A stretch of 64,000 bases of DNA from Typha latifolia (Eukaryota; Streptophyta; Magnoliopsida; Poales; Typhaceae), in assembly GCA_019914945.1 (NCBI GenBank), contig CM034107.1, forward strand, positions 11,594,001 through 11,658,000. The letters run 5' to 3'. This document shows positions 10,917 to 22,831 of this stretch, in pieces. The position numbers and the translations under genes were made by a program. Within the stretch, counting starts at the first letter, position 1, and each line of letters starts with the position of its first letter. The notes beneath the pieces were generated by a model that was not told the origin of the DNA, did no database searches, and saw nothing but the letters and a program-made list of their open reading frames with translations.

Positions 10917-13418
10917 TCATGCAGTAGCCGGAGCTGCTTCCTTGTTCCCTGGTTCTGCCTCCCAAAAGGATGTCTTCTTCCCAGTCTTTGAAACTGTCTG
11001 CAGAACTGCATCAGGTTTAACATTGCCATTCACCGTTACCTTCTGCTCTTTCAGATCCACATCGAAGGACTCGACACCTAAACAAATTTAATAAAGATCA
11101 ACATGTATGTATTAGGGTCTACCAGTATTATCCAAGCTGCTAAACAAATTCTCTGAATCATCATTACATATGTGATATTTAAGAGAAGCACGAACACTTA
11201 TCTGACACTACTAAAACATTTGACAAATAAATTATAAAACATTAAAGAGTTTAATTCTTCTAAAATCCTTCACTACTTCATTGTTAGTAAGCCGTTGCAT
11301 CTACCCAAGGGAGAAGGGAAAAGTGTTTAAAGAGGAACAGAAACCTTTTGAGTTTTGATTTACTTTTCAACTTCCATATCATCTTCAGCAGAATTTTTAA
11401 GTGAATCTGAGTAAGTTATAGAAAGAAAGAAGGATACGAAAAACTAACCTTCCATCTTATTGAGGACTCTCTTAACAGCTCCAACACAACCTTCACATGA
11501 CATACCAACCTTGAGGACAACAGTCTGCATAACAAACAAGACAAATTTTTGCTGTTAAAAGTTAAACCATCAGAATGATAGAGATTTAAAGAACCAACAG
11601 CAATTTGTAATAAGATCACAGGAATATTCTTCGTTACAGAATTTTTCATTTGGTTATAATTCTAATCAAAGTTCCAAAAATCGGTATCGAGATCGAGATT
11701 AGCCATCCGAAAAAATAATACGTATCAGCCGTATCAATCATATCAGTCGTATCAGACGTCTATATCAGATCGGACTATTTTAATTAAATATAATTCTAAA
11801 TATAATTTAAAAAAATTGAGAAATTTCTAAAAATTTAGAAAATAATAAGAAAATAATAATTACTCGTATATAAAGCCTAAAAATCTATTTTCCTCTGTGT
11901 GTGTGTGTGTGTGTGCTGCAGGCCTGCTGCAGCAGGAGCAGCTCCAGGCTGCTGCAGCTGCCTACTGCAGCCGCCCAGGCCTGTTGCAACCCTGCAGCAT
12001 GCCTGCTACAATGCCGAAAACAGGTTGCGAAACCAGCCAACCTGGTTTTGACCCGAATCGGGATCGACCGAAACTGGGATATATGATTCTAATAGAACTC
12101 AAAATAAAGCAAATCACACAAGCAACCTCTTGAAGCATTCTCGTGCATTAGAATCTAACGCATGGGACCCGTATAACTGTATTAATGTGTACGAAAAGAT
12201 AAGCCCACAGAATCTCATAATCATGATTCATGACTGCAGAAATGCTAGTCAGTAACTGTCATGCACATGACTGATATCTGATGGATAGTCGCTTGAACTC
12301 GAACTACAAATAATCCATTTCATGATTTAGGCAACCGATAAGATGATCAATGAATGCACTTAAGACACTAGTCATATAGCAGAGTATTTGGCACAATTTT
12401 TTTGTAATGAAAATGATGCTCCACTTGGTCATAACAAGTACCATCTAAACAGATACATGTATTATTCGAATGGTTCAAAAGAGAGTAGTAATGTTTGATA
12501 GTCCAATGCTTTATGTATAAAAAAGTTACAAGAAAAACATAATGAAGGAAGAGAAATGGATGAAGCTCCAAACATACTCATAATACAAACAAGATAAATA
12601 AAGGAGAGCTGTACCATTGCTAAAAAAAATATCACGAGGATCTAACCACCTAATTTAATGAATTAACTAGACTAGAGTACAACAAATGTTGCATATAAAG
12701 GCCTTAATCAACTAGGCCAAAGTACAATAATGTTGCATATTATGGGGCTTAATCAATTAGACCAAAGTACAATAGTGTTGCATCTTAAAGGTCTTAGCTA
12801 CTTGCTGAAATAAAGAGCAATACAGTGACGGGTAAATAAAAGTAGTACTTTCCAGCTATATACGGCTATGTCATAATCTTTTCGATTAACAAAAATTATG
12901 TGCATACTTAATGTTTAAGTACTTAGATATATTTTATCATTTACGTTCTACCTCTAGGAATAAGAAGGTCCGTGGGTGGGCAAACAACATTTTCTAGCAC
13001 TGAGCAATATATAATCTAACCAAAATTCTCGAACAATGCAACACTAAATGCTCAGAAAAGTAATAATAATTATTCCAAAATAGGTAACAGGACATCCTAT
13101 ACCAGATCGTCATTAAACTGTCTTAGATATCTAAATACGTACATCTTCCTACTTCCTATGGTTACTAGATTAAGGAGAAGAAGCATACTCAATCGAACAG
13201 CTATAGCATTTTGTTTTCATAACTAGGAGGATTCAGAAAGCAATCAATCGTCCAAGAGAATCTCTAAAGCAAACTAACCTAAGAAAATTCAAATGCAACA
13301 AAAGTAACAACAGATCTAACTCCATAGCATCGAAGAGAAGGCGAAAAAGGCCGATCATGATCTAGGGTTTATTAGCTAGGTCGATCTCGAAGCATCAAAG
13401 ATTGATTACCTCAGCCAT
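10917..13418 (-). CDS. CCH: Copper chaperone, ATX1/CCH type (HMA domain)
   Basis: Three exons on the minus strand: 13418-13410, 11524-11449 and 11077-10917, giving 81 residues. The first exon codes only Met-Ala-Glu. The protein is one heavy-metal-associated domain with the copper motif M-S-C-E-G-C (Cys13, Cys16). A Lys-rich segment, KTGKKTSFW, and a short Ala/Glu/Pro tail follow. ATX1/CCH proteins carry Cu(I) through the cytosol to P-type ATPases of the secretory pathway. The short tail makes it closer in length to ATX1 than to Arabidopsis CCH, which has a long extra C-terminus. Intron 1 is about 1.9 kb and carries a probable transposon. No single exon is long, so the gene is visible only after splicing; all joins stay in frame and all borders are GT-AG. 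Confidence 0.92.
11667..12085. mobile_element. Probable non-autonomous DNA transposon in copper-chaperone intron 1
   Basis: A 419-bp segment is bounded by a direct 8-bp repeat, ATTCTAAT, at 11659-11666 and 12086-12093. Both ends read CA inward (CAAAGTTCC on the left; CATATATCCC on the complement of the right). Partly matching TCGGT/CGA-rich sub-ends follow. The interior has CGTATCA repeats, a TG tract and a CTGCAG-rich, GC-rich block at about 11915-12010, unlike the flanking intron. An 8-bp duplication fits hAT or Mutator-like families. The terminal repeats are weak, so the class is uncertain. Confidence 0.5.
12660..12800. repeat. Three imperfect 45-bp tandem copies in an intron
   Basis: Copies share the core AAAGTACAATAATGTTGCAT followed by a GGCCTTAATCAA-like segment. 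The GTTGCAT cores start at 12688, 12732 and 12777, so the period is 44-45 bp. They lie in intron 1 of the copper-chaperone gene. Confidence 0.75.
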
Positions 13419-14851
13419 AGCGTAGGAAGAAGGCGTAGAAAACAAAGAAGAAGAAGAAACCAAAACCGAATTGGGATAATGGGATGTGAGAAACGAACGA
13501 TTTGGGGGAGAAGTCGGATTGGCGGAATTTAAATAGTGGTGAGGAGAAGCGGCAGATGCCTCGATGGTTCGATTTCTAATTTCTCCCAGATAAAGGCTAA
13601 GTTATTTGAGCCTATCGCGGCTAATATTGTTGTAAATAAGTGGAAGCGCCATGGCATATTCTTAATTTGAAAATGGTAAAAGCGTGTGATGCACGCATAA
13701 TCCAGCGACTCGTCACCCGTTGAATTCGTCTCGAGATTGCCAATTTGGAATTGTATATATAATATATCGAGTCGGTGCACCAACTCCCGTCGGAATCAAA
13801 GTTGATGAGTGGGTGAGTATGTTTGTTAATCAAATATTTTATATATATATATAATATATATATATATCCACTATAATTAAGTCGATGTTAAAATACTTTC
13901 TCTCAATTTTTAATAAAATAATAAAGTACAAGACTTTTAATCATATTACGATATAAATATTACATGAAGCCAAACAACTCCATAATATGTCACTCGTATT
14001 CAATGTGGAGTTTTAAAGCAAATTCGACCTCCTTGGAAACTTAAAACACAAACGAGAGAAAATATTCTTTGTTTTTTCTGTCAATTTTCTTTCTTCTTTT
14101 CTATTCTAATCATCTAAAAAAAAATGTAAAATAAGACAATTTTAAGTATTTAAAGTTTCTAAGAAAGCCTAGTTTAGCAATATTTTTTTATATATTAAAT
14201 AGCTAGGATAGAGTAGTTAGAATATAAAATCACATTTCCTTATCATCTATAAAACTATAAATTGTCCTCTAAAAACTTACGCTCTCAGTAGTTTATAGTT
14301 AACATAGTACTAGAGCAAAAGGTTCTGATTTCAAATTAATGCTATGCACTCTAGATATTATTTTTAACATATAAATTGTCTACCAATTTAAGTCCATATC
14401 TCTCAAATCCATAAGTGAGGAAAAAAAAAAGTGTTATAATATAAGAATATGAACCATTATTTTTCTTTGATTTTAGAAGGAATAAAGCCCACTGCTTCCT
14501 GATCGATTTGCGAGCGAATTATTTATGTATATCGATCGATCTGCATTGTTTTCTCCGTGGTCGACACACATGATACAGCTAGCAGTCTTAGGTGCCTCGC
14601 AAGTTCGCAGGCTTAGATTGACTAAAACAATCACATATATATATATATATATATATATTCCATTCTAGTTCACGAGGATTTGTCCAGATTCACGAGGATT
14701 TTTATACAATTTTACTGGGAAGTTAGTACCGCGCGGTTAATGAGTAAGAATCGATGGTGCTTATAACGTGCCATTCCACGACATGTACATACGTACGTAG
14801 TTATTATAAATTAAAGCCAAGAAGTAGGGGGAGCTTAGTAACAAAGAGATT
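13419..14851. other. Divergent promoter region, copper chaperone and root-cap gene
   Basis: The first 150 bases hold the leader of the copper-chaperone gene. The rest is AT-rich, with AT microsatellites near 13840-13865 and 14634-14659. No coding segment was recognised. Confidence 0.55.
14805..14810 (+). promoter_or_regulatory. Likely TATA box of the root-cap gene
   Basis: TATAAA lies 42 bases before the ATG at 14852. With normal TATA-to-start spacing the mRNA leader would be only about 15 bases. This is placed by position and motif only. Confidence 0.4.
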
Positions 14852-16518
14852 ATGGAGATGGAGAAGAAGCTCATAGTATTGTGGTGTCTTGGTCTTCTTG
14901 TTCTTTGTGCAACTGTGGAGGCCAAGGAGGACGATCGTATTGCAATATCTGCAGTGGTAAAGAGGAAGGTCCGTTGCAGGCTTAGGGCATTCCCCACTTG
15001 CTACATGGTCCAGCTCCCATGTCCAAACCAGTGTGCAACCTCCTGTTTCATGGACTGCACCCTTTGCAGAGCTGTCTGTAGTAAGTTATATATACGAGCG
15101 TTTCTTTGTGCCATAGAGTTAATTTTTTATCCATAAAAAAGATCTAACCGTTAAGATCTATAAGAGTATAATAGGAATGAAAGATATTTTCGGTTCACAT
15201 TATTTTTTAGCAATTATATTATTTTAATATTTTATTAAGTAAAAAATATATATATATATATATCAAAATAAGGGTATTAATATCTTTTATAATTAACTTG
15301 ATAAAAATTTAATTATATTATATCTTTTTGATTATTTTTTATTATTTACATATATCTCCTATTAGTTTAAGATTAATTTAAATTAAATTTTAATAGATAG
15401 AGATAGAGAATCATATTTAAATTGAAGTTTATCTCCAAATAATCAAATTTAAATTATTTAATATTAAATAATATCTTCTATAATTAAGGTATAATTATAT
15501 TTAAGAGAGAAATCTTAAACGAAGAAAAAAAAGTGTAGAGCGCTTCTTCTTCCGTACCGTAAAGTTAATTTTTTATTAATCAGTTTGATAAAAATCTAAT
15601 GGTTAAGATCTTCAAAAGTATAATAAAAAAAATTAGAAAGTTAGGCACACATAATTAAATCTTCTTAACTAATATACTATGTTGTTTTGGAACCCATAAA
15701 TTGGTACCGGTATAAACATCTTTCATATATCCTTGGTATTTATTTATCTATCTATTTAATAGATAGCTTAAGCTGTTTTCGAGTCAATTGATTATATACA
15801 ACTTGGTGTAGCTTGCGATCGACCTGGAGCAGTCTGCCAGGACCCCCGCTTCGTCGGTGGTGATGGAGTTGCCTTCTACTTCCACGGCAGGCGTGGCCGC
15901 GACTTCTGCCTCGTCACCGACTCAGACATCCACGTCAACGCCCACCTCATCGGCAAGCGTGGCGCCAACATGACGCGCGACTTCACCTGGGTCCAGTCCC
16001 TCGCCATCCTCTTCGGGCCCCACACCCTCCACGCGGCGGCCAAGAAGACAGCCACGTGGGACGACGACGTCGATCGCCTCCACCTCGCGTTCGACGGGAA
16101 GCCAATCCCCCTCCCATTCGGAGAAGGCGCCAAGTGGAAGTCGGCGGGCGTCTCCATCCAGCGGACGCGTAGCACCAACGGCGTGAATCTCGAGGCGGAA
16201 GGGAAGTTCTCGATCTCGGTGACGGTGGTGCCTATAACGGAAGAGGAGTCGAAGGTGCACCGTTACGACATAACAGCGGATGATTGTTACGCCCACCTGG
16301 ACATGAGGTTCAAGTTCTACAATCTCAGCGACGAAGTCGACGGCGTTCTGGGGCAGACGTACCGGAAAGACTATACGAGCAGAGCTAAGATGGGAGTGGC
16401 GATGCCGGTACTGGGTGGCGAACGTGAGTTTACTGCTTCCAGCCTATTCGCGCCGGACTGTAAGGCTTCTCGTTTCGTGGGGAAGAAGATAGTTACTGAT
16501 GGAGTTAAGACTACTTAA
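14852..16518 (+). CDS. Root cap family protein, two exons
   Basis: Secreted protein of 311 residues from exons 14852-15080 and 15812-16518, joined in phase 1. A signal peptide covers about residues 1-24. A Cys-rich segment follows (CYMVQLPCPNQCATSCFMDC), then after the splice the conserved stretch starting C-D-R-P-G-A-V-C-Q-D-P-R-F-V-G-G-D-G. The C-terminal half is the Root cap domain (PF06830 type), with the DDCYAHLDMRFKF and GVLGQTYRKDY segments. Such proteins were found in maize root caps and are LEA-related; no biochemical activity is established. The second exon is very GC-rich and the intron very AT-rich. The start ATG begins Met-Glu-Met-Glu; the second Met is also possible and changes only two residues. 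Confidence 0.9.
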
Positions 16519-16712
16519 AAGAGGGAACGCTTTTTAAGGGACTAGTTTGTGTCGTCCTTGTTTGTCGTTGCATGGCTGTGTGCTAAGTGTGCTTATATAT
16601 ATATAAAATATCATGTGCTACCATATAAAGATATATCAATACCACATATTATGGTAGCATTTCGTGGAGTTTAATCAACAATTATTTGGTATTAGTGGTA
16701 TGGTAATATATA

Positions 16713-17746
16713 TGTGAAAAACCCTTAGACATAATATCACTCGTTCGCTTAAGTAAAAGTCTAAAAAATATTAAAAACGAAAGCGGAGATGAACGCCAAG
16801 ATTTTAACGTGGAAAAACCAAAATGGAAAAAAACCACGGATCCAAACTCGGATTAAAACTAATCACTAAAATAGTAGCAGTTACAAGACTGACTCACAAA
16901 ATAACCCGTCGATCCAAACGACTTTGTTCCTCTCAGTCTTGCTCGATAGAACCTACGATTGTTTCTCGTAATTGATGTCCAACCTCAGTAGCTCTCGAGA
17001 TTGATCTTTCGTCTAGATAGCCCTTAAGACGAAAAATTAAGCTTTTTAGAAGAGTAGGACCTTGTTAGTTGAAGAACAGATGTAGCTTCAAGAATTAGGG
17101 CATCAACTAACGAAAAATTGCTTCTTCAACTACCCTAGAATTAGGGCATCACAATACTTATATAAGATCTCCAAGATAAAGTCAAATCCAAGTCTTATCT
17201 GAACTCACAAAAGTCTAAAAATTACAAACTTCGTTGGTGCGTTCGAACGGGCCCAAGTGCGTTCGAACGCAATAGTCTGAATTTCATAGGTTGCGTTCGA
17301 ACGCGTTTGTAAAAGCTGCTCTCTGTCTGTGTGAACGCATGTACCCGCGTTCGAACGCGCTTGTGAACGCAGCTCTCGCTTTATGTGAACGTATGTACTC
17401 GCATTCAAACGCGCTTGTGAATGCAGCTCTCAGTCTGTGTGAACGCATGCACCTGCATTCGAACGCGCTTGTGGACGCAGCTCTCAGTCTGCGAACGCAT
17501 GTACTCGCATTCGAACGCGCTTGTGAACGTAGCTCTCGGTCTGTGTGAACGCATGAGCCAGCGTTCGAACGCGCATGTGAACGCATGAGAAAACGCTGTG
17601 AATGCGGTGTGAACTCATAAACTTTTCTCCAATAATCTTGCAATTTTTCAAAACAAATATTTTCTAGACTTGTATAAAAGCTCATATACATGTATAAATA
17701 CACTTAGAATATTTTGTACACAATTGCCAATAATAAAAACCTAACA
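16713..17746 (-). mobile_element. Probable solo LTR (Copia-like), reverse orientation
   Basis: On the minus strand this 1,034-bp piece begins TGTTAGGTTTTTATT and ends GGTTTTTCACA, the TG...CA ends of an LTR. It is flanked by ATATA on both sides (16708-16712 and 17747-17751), but the site is AT-rich so this duplication is weak evidence. A GGTTTTTCCACGTTAAAATC segment near its 3' part is like that seen in plant Copia LTRs. No coding domain and no second LTR are present nearby. It contains the 54-bp minisatellite at 17293-17600. Confidence 0.55.
17293..17600. repeat. 54-bp minisatellite built on a TTCGAA palindrome
   Basis: Each unit starts with the self-complementary GCGTTCGAACGC, or a one-base variant, and also contains GTGAACGCA and CTCTCAGTCTGTGTG. 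Unit starts are at 17293, 17347, 17401, 17455, 17507 and 17561, so spacing is 54, 54, 54, 52 and 54. Two looser copies of the palindrome lie at about 17239-17270. Because 54 is divisible by three, long open frames run on both strands; they are by-products of the repeat. Confidence 0.9.
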
Positions 17747-20270
17747 ATATATATATATATATATATACTCAAAATATTATTGATTATCCACCTGAGTTGT
17801 AAAAAGGGCCATTGAAATCAAAGGCAAAAAAACTAAAGCGGAGAAGAAGGAAAATTTCCTTTGGAAGTACAATCATAACCCAAAGTTGTACCTAAGTTTG
17901 CTAGGTTGTTGTTGACTTTGGTATATGTGAATAACTTTGACGGTTAGATATATAGGAAGGAGTATGTGTAGATTATGAGCGAAATACTTAAAAGAGTGAA
18001 GCCAATGAGAGAGAAGCAGCGAATGAGTTTCAAACTAATAGTTTTACGTGTATATATCAATCCTATGATTTATAATCTCTTGAAGCTGAAGTTGATGATA
18101 GGATCGAGTTTCTTTTAGCTGATGTCCTGTGAGATGTTTCATTTATAAACCATCTCATCTTACAACATGTATAGTATATATCCTGGCTGTTGTTGGAATT
18201 CCATTTACTACCCATTAAACGTCGATCCTTTAGACTTGCTTTTACGCATGGCCTTTGGGATTGGGAATCGCGTGAATATGGACATTGTGTATATTGCGCG
18301 AATATTCCTCGCTTTGGTATTAAAATTTTCTGTTTATTATCTTAAACATGCTAATAATATATTGTTGCTTCTCTTAATATATATTGTTGCTTCTCTTATC
18401 TACTTTAAGCAAGTAAAAGAAAGAAACATTCGCTTAATTGTCTCTTCCTTTTAAGGTTTGTTACTGTTTTGCACAATCAATTATATTTAATCCGATTTCA
18501 TCGAGTATCAAAAGATAATAAAATAATCATAGTAAAGTCAAACAAAAAGATATCCTTAAATACTCTCTCAAAATAAAATATTGGACGACAACAAATTCAA
18601 TATACAAGATACATAGTGTACAAACTCTAATAAAATATATCGGATAAATTAATTCAAGAAATGCACCGCAGACTAGTTTTTATTCGTTATCTAAAAGTTT
18701 ATTCGATCTGCTATCTTTTATATAAGCATTCAAAGCTTATGTATTTTTCGTAGTTAAATTAGGTTATACTCCTAATCCCATTAGGTAACATATCATAATA
18801 TATCAATTTGACCAAAATTATATTCCAACTAATATTTGTAATGCAAAGTAACTCTTAGTGATCTCTTGCCTAGTCTGCATAGTCAGTCGCTTTATCTATT
18901 CTGACCTCCCTTCCTTTACCTAGAAAATCTTTTTGTCATGCCGGATGAATTATTTTTTGTCTACCAACATCATTTCTTTTTACATTAAACCTCTTCATAT
19001 CAACACAAAAGATGTTGGTCTTGAGTCTCGACTCCAATTGCTACTCTCAACAAAATATTGTGCTCCAATTTCTCTTAGTCATTTTACTAAGCAGCAATTA
19101 ACTGTTATGCAAGACAAATGGGCAAATAGACTCTAAAATATTTTGAATGCATTGGATAAATCAATCCAAAATTATATACCTACTTATACATAACCGGCAA
19201 ATTGAAAACCTAGCTCATATGCTACAAACCGCTAGTAACTCTCTCTTATCAAATTTTGTTGATGCTCATGTATAGACTCTCTAGGAGCCTTTTATATTGC
19301 ACTGCCTCTGTTTTTAATGCACTATATATTTTTATGTGGCTCTCAGTATACTATCACACATCCATTGTGAAATTTAAGTGCACTCACTATGCGGATCTTT
19401 GTTCGCCATTTAAAAGACTAGTCCTAAGTGTATTTTTATGTGCATCCAAAACATATATCTTTCTCTTAGTCAAATTATTTAGGGTACACTTATAATTTTA
19501 ATTAAAAGACCCTTCATAGTCTCTTTATTTAGGTAAAAGAATTTGATAAGATGAAAGACATAATGAATAAAATTTTCTCCTTGAGTTGCTATCGACCTAG
19601 GGATCAATTGGACACAAACAATTAGAGTAAGTATTAAAACAAAGTGCAACACAATGAATCCACATAAATTCAGCTGCATTGCACGTTCTTGTCTTCTCTC
19701 AATCATGCTTTGCATCTTCTAGCCGAAAGCAACCCAACCCTCAAACGACACACTTATTATAATTCCAGCCGAAGTTATCATCTCATATGATCGATGTTAA
19801 TGATACTAGAAAGCGGTCCCATTAATTAAACTCTTCCCCGATCGACAACTATCTGAATAAAAGAGAGCTCCACGAACTGCCTGCCCATCAGTTCCAAGAT
19901 TGCAAAGTGGAGACATCATCTATCTGCCTATAAACCGTGCTATCTTTGGTCCCAAAAGAGAATTATAATCTTATATAGGAAGTGGAGTTTAGTGTATACA
20001 TATATTTGTACCAGAGAGAGAGAGAGAGGGAGCCATGCTAATTGTTCCACGTCACCTATATTTGGAACACCAAACAGCCCACGGGGGCAGGTCGCGCGAC
20101 CCCAGCGCAAGCTAACAAACCACCCACTGTTAGCCAACGCAGATTTACTCATCTTTTGAGACATATCACGGGGGCCACAATTTCACGTGCATCTGACTGC
20201 ATGCTGGGCTGCTCGTCCCGGCACCCGTTTTCAATGTGTCGGATCCTTTTTTTAAACCGGTCGAGGTCCG
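17747..20270. other. AT-rich intergenic region, no gene recognised
   Basis: Frames of 60-100 codons occur near 18.2, 18.9 and 19.3 kb, but their translations are hydrophobic or low in information and match nothing I know. The region starts with an AT tract. It ends with the 3' flank of the AGC kinase gene. Confidence 0.5.
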
Positions 20271-22774
20271 TCAGTAATACTCCACCGGCGTGCCGGGGCA
20301 GCTGTCGTCAGAGGACAGGTCGCGGCTGCTGTTGTATTTAAACGGCGGAGGGATATATGGCGGAGTCGCACACCTCAGCAGCGCCCAGTTGACTCCGTTG
20401 AAGAAGGGATGCCGCTTGACCGCCGTGGCCCCCACAGTTGACCCCAGCCTCCTCAGCGGGTCTTTCACCAGCAACCCTGCAATGAGGTCCTTCGCGGCCG
20501 ACGACACGGGCGGGTCCTTGGGGAACTCGAGTGCACGTGCGACGATGTTGGCGAGGGTCAATTCATTGTCCGATCCCTTAAACGGTGTCACCCCGTAGAG
20601 GAGCTCGAAGATGAACACCCCGAGAGTCCACCAGTCAACGGTGCTGCCGTGGCCCTCCCCTGACACGATCTCTGGGGAGAGGTACTCGTGGGTCCCGACG
20701 AACGACATGGACCGGAGGTCGACGGGCTCGGCGACGAACTCGAGATCGAAGCCGGCAGCGCCGCGGTTGTTGCCGAGTCTTTTTTTGCGGCGGGTGGCGC
20801 GGCGGTTGGGATGGCTCCGGAAACAGGAGACGGCGGGGACGATGCAGCTGGGGAGAATGCAGGAGGGTGCGAAGTCTGCCGTCGCGGCGAGAGAGGGGAG
20901 GGACGTGGGATCGGAGATGACGTGGGCGGGAGTGGGGGCGGTGGGGTCGTCGCACTTGAGGGACAGGTCGAAGTCGGTGAGCATGATGTGGCCGTCGCTT
21001 CGTACGAGGACGTTCTCGGGTTTGAGATCACGATACACGATGCCCATCATGTGGATGTACTCCAACGCCACCACTACCTCCGATGCGTAAAACCTGCAAG
21101 TTGTGTTAAATTAATTATCCAAATTAATCGAGTAGTTGCACTACCAAGGTAGCACTAAGCATTTCTTGAATTTTGTTATTACACTAGAAGTCAATGACTT
21201 GTCCTATACGAACCAATCTTTCAGGCAGTCCACGTGAAGTTGGCGTTAATAAATAATCCGGTTTCCTTGGCTTTAGATTAATTGGTAGAAGAAAAGAAAA
21301 GGATAGACCACCACCACCACCACCAGGGCAGAGGGCTGAATCGAATAGCCCATGGCGGCGAATAAGGGTTAGTTTAGCTAGCATTACATGCTGAAATAAA
21401 CACATGCTTTCCACCTCCAGCCAACACCACAAAATTATAAAAGTATATATACTAATTGCCATCTTCCTGTTTCACTTGCCATTAGCAGATCTCATTCCTT
21501 CTTCGAGTGGACCTGAGCATTTGGCGATGCATGATAGGCCCCAGAAGTAGGATTGGATGGTGGAATGACTAATGAGCACTTGGCACCACAAGAATAATAA
21601 GGGCTTTAATTAACGACATAAAATAAATGGAGTAGCACATGACATGTGATAGTAAGAGGCAGTCAGTCCATGATCCATCCCTACTGGAACTATAGAAGCC
21701 AAGCTGGTCTGGTCAAAGTCAGACCTACAATCCAATCACATCATTCTACCTCCAGTAAATGATCCGACGGCTGATAGAATTCCATCGGATTCAAGGGAAG
21801 GTAGAATCGACGGCTGTTAGCACCCCCCACCTTTCTACCTACAGTTACTTTGGTAGTTGGATGAGTCCAAACCGGTAGTGGCGATGTATTCGTGCTTAAT
21901 AAAGTAAGAGCATATCTTAAGGAAGAATAACGTTTCTGGAAAAAGAAGAAGAAAAAGAATCGCTCTACTAATTCCTTCCCCAATTTTCGCTTCTCTCTCT
22001 GTCTCTCTCTCTCTCTCCCCCCACAACAAAGCCTTGAAAGAAAAAGTCGGTTTCTCATATCCCGGGCGGCGTAGCACGTCCAATCTCAAATATTTAAAAT
22101 CCAAAAATAAGACTACCCGAAACGAAAGAAATAGTAATTAGAGTACGAAAACAATGATTAAAAAGGTATCCCACCGTTCTAAAGAGCGAAATAAATTTCT
22201 AGAAAAAAGAAATATGAGAAACTAATATATATTTGTGTATGCTATAGTGCGCCTACCTGACGGCGGACTCGGAGAAACGCCTCCCGGGCTGGCGCTGGCG
22301 AAGGACGTGGAGATCGCCGCCGGGGCAGAACTCGGTAAGGAGGCACGACCACCGATCGTTTTCGGCGACGGCGTAGAGGGTGGGGAGGAAGGGATGGTCG
22401 GTGATCTCCAGGATCTCCCGCTCCGTCCTCGCCCGGCCTTCCTTGTTCCTCCCCTCGAGCTCCTTCCTATCCATCACCTTCGCCGCTAACATGCATCCCT
22501 CCGCCAGAGCGCACTTAAGCTCCGCCAGGTAGACGCTCCCAATGTCGCCGGATCCGAGGCGCTGCAGGAATCGGAGGTCGGACAGGGAGAGGGATCCATC
22601 CTTGGTGCCGGATCGCAACCTCAGCCGTCGGATCGCGTCGAGGCAGGGGTCGCCGGCGGCGTGGGACTTGGTGAGGGGCCCGGAGGCTGAGGAGGACGAG
22701 GATCCCGAGGCGGAGGAGACGGTGGACGAGCCAAAGCTCATGCTCTGTAGGTCATCGGCGAGGTCGTCAGGCAT
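20271..22774 (-). CDS. AGC VIII Ser/Thr protein kinase (AGC1-12-like)
   Basis: Plant AGC-family kinase of 446 residues from exons 22774-22257 and 21093-20271. The N-terminus is Ser-rich (residues 11-31). The glycine loop [11 protein letters not shown] starts near residue 73 and the ATP-binding Lys is near 99. The catalytic YRDLKPEN is followed by DFD in place of DFG, the mark of plant AGC VIII kinases. An insertion of about 80 residues with a basic RRKKRLGNN stretch separates it from the activation segment [14 protein letters not shown]. The tail ends near TPVEYY and lacks a classic hydrophobic FxxF motif. Relatives phosphorylate PIN auxin carriers or act in polar growth. By sequence memory it resembles the AGC1-12 type more than PINOID or D6PK, but subfamily is not certain. 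The single 1.16-kb intron splits an Arg codon. Confidence 0.88.
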
Positions 22775-22790
22775 GGCGGAGACTAGAGAT

Positions 22791-22831
<41 letters not shown>

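Noticed and set aside
17284..17703. Long frames on both strands rich in the repeating ERxxxRSNA pattern
   Set aside because: They come from a 54-bp tandem repeat whose length is divisible by three. There is no start context, no conservation and no other coding sign.
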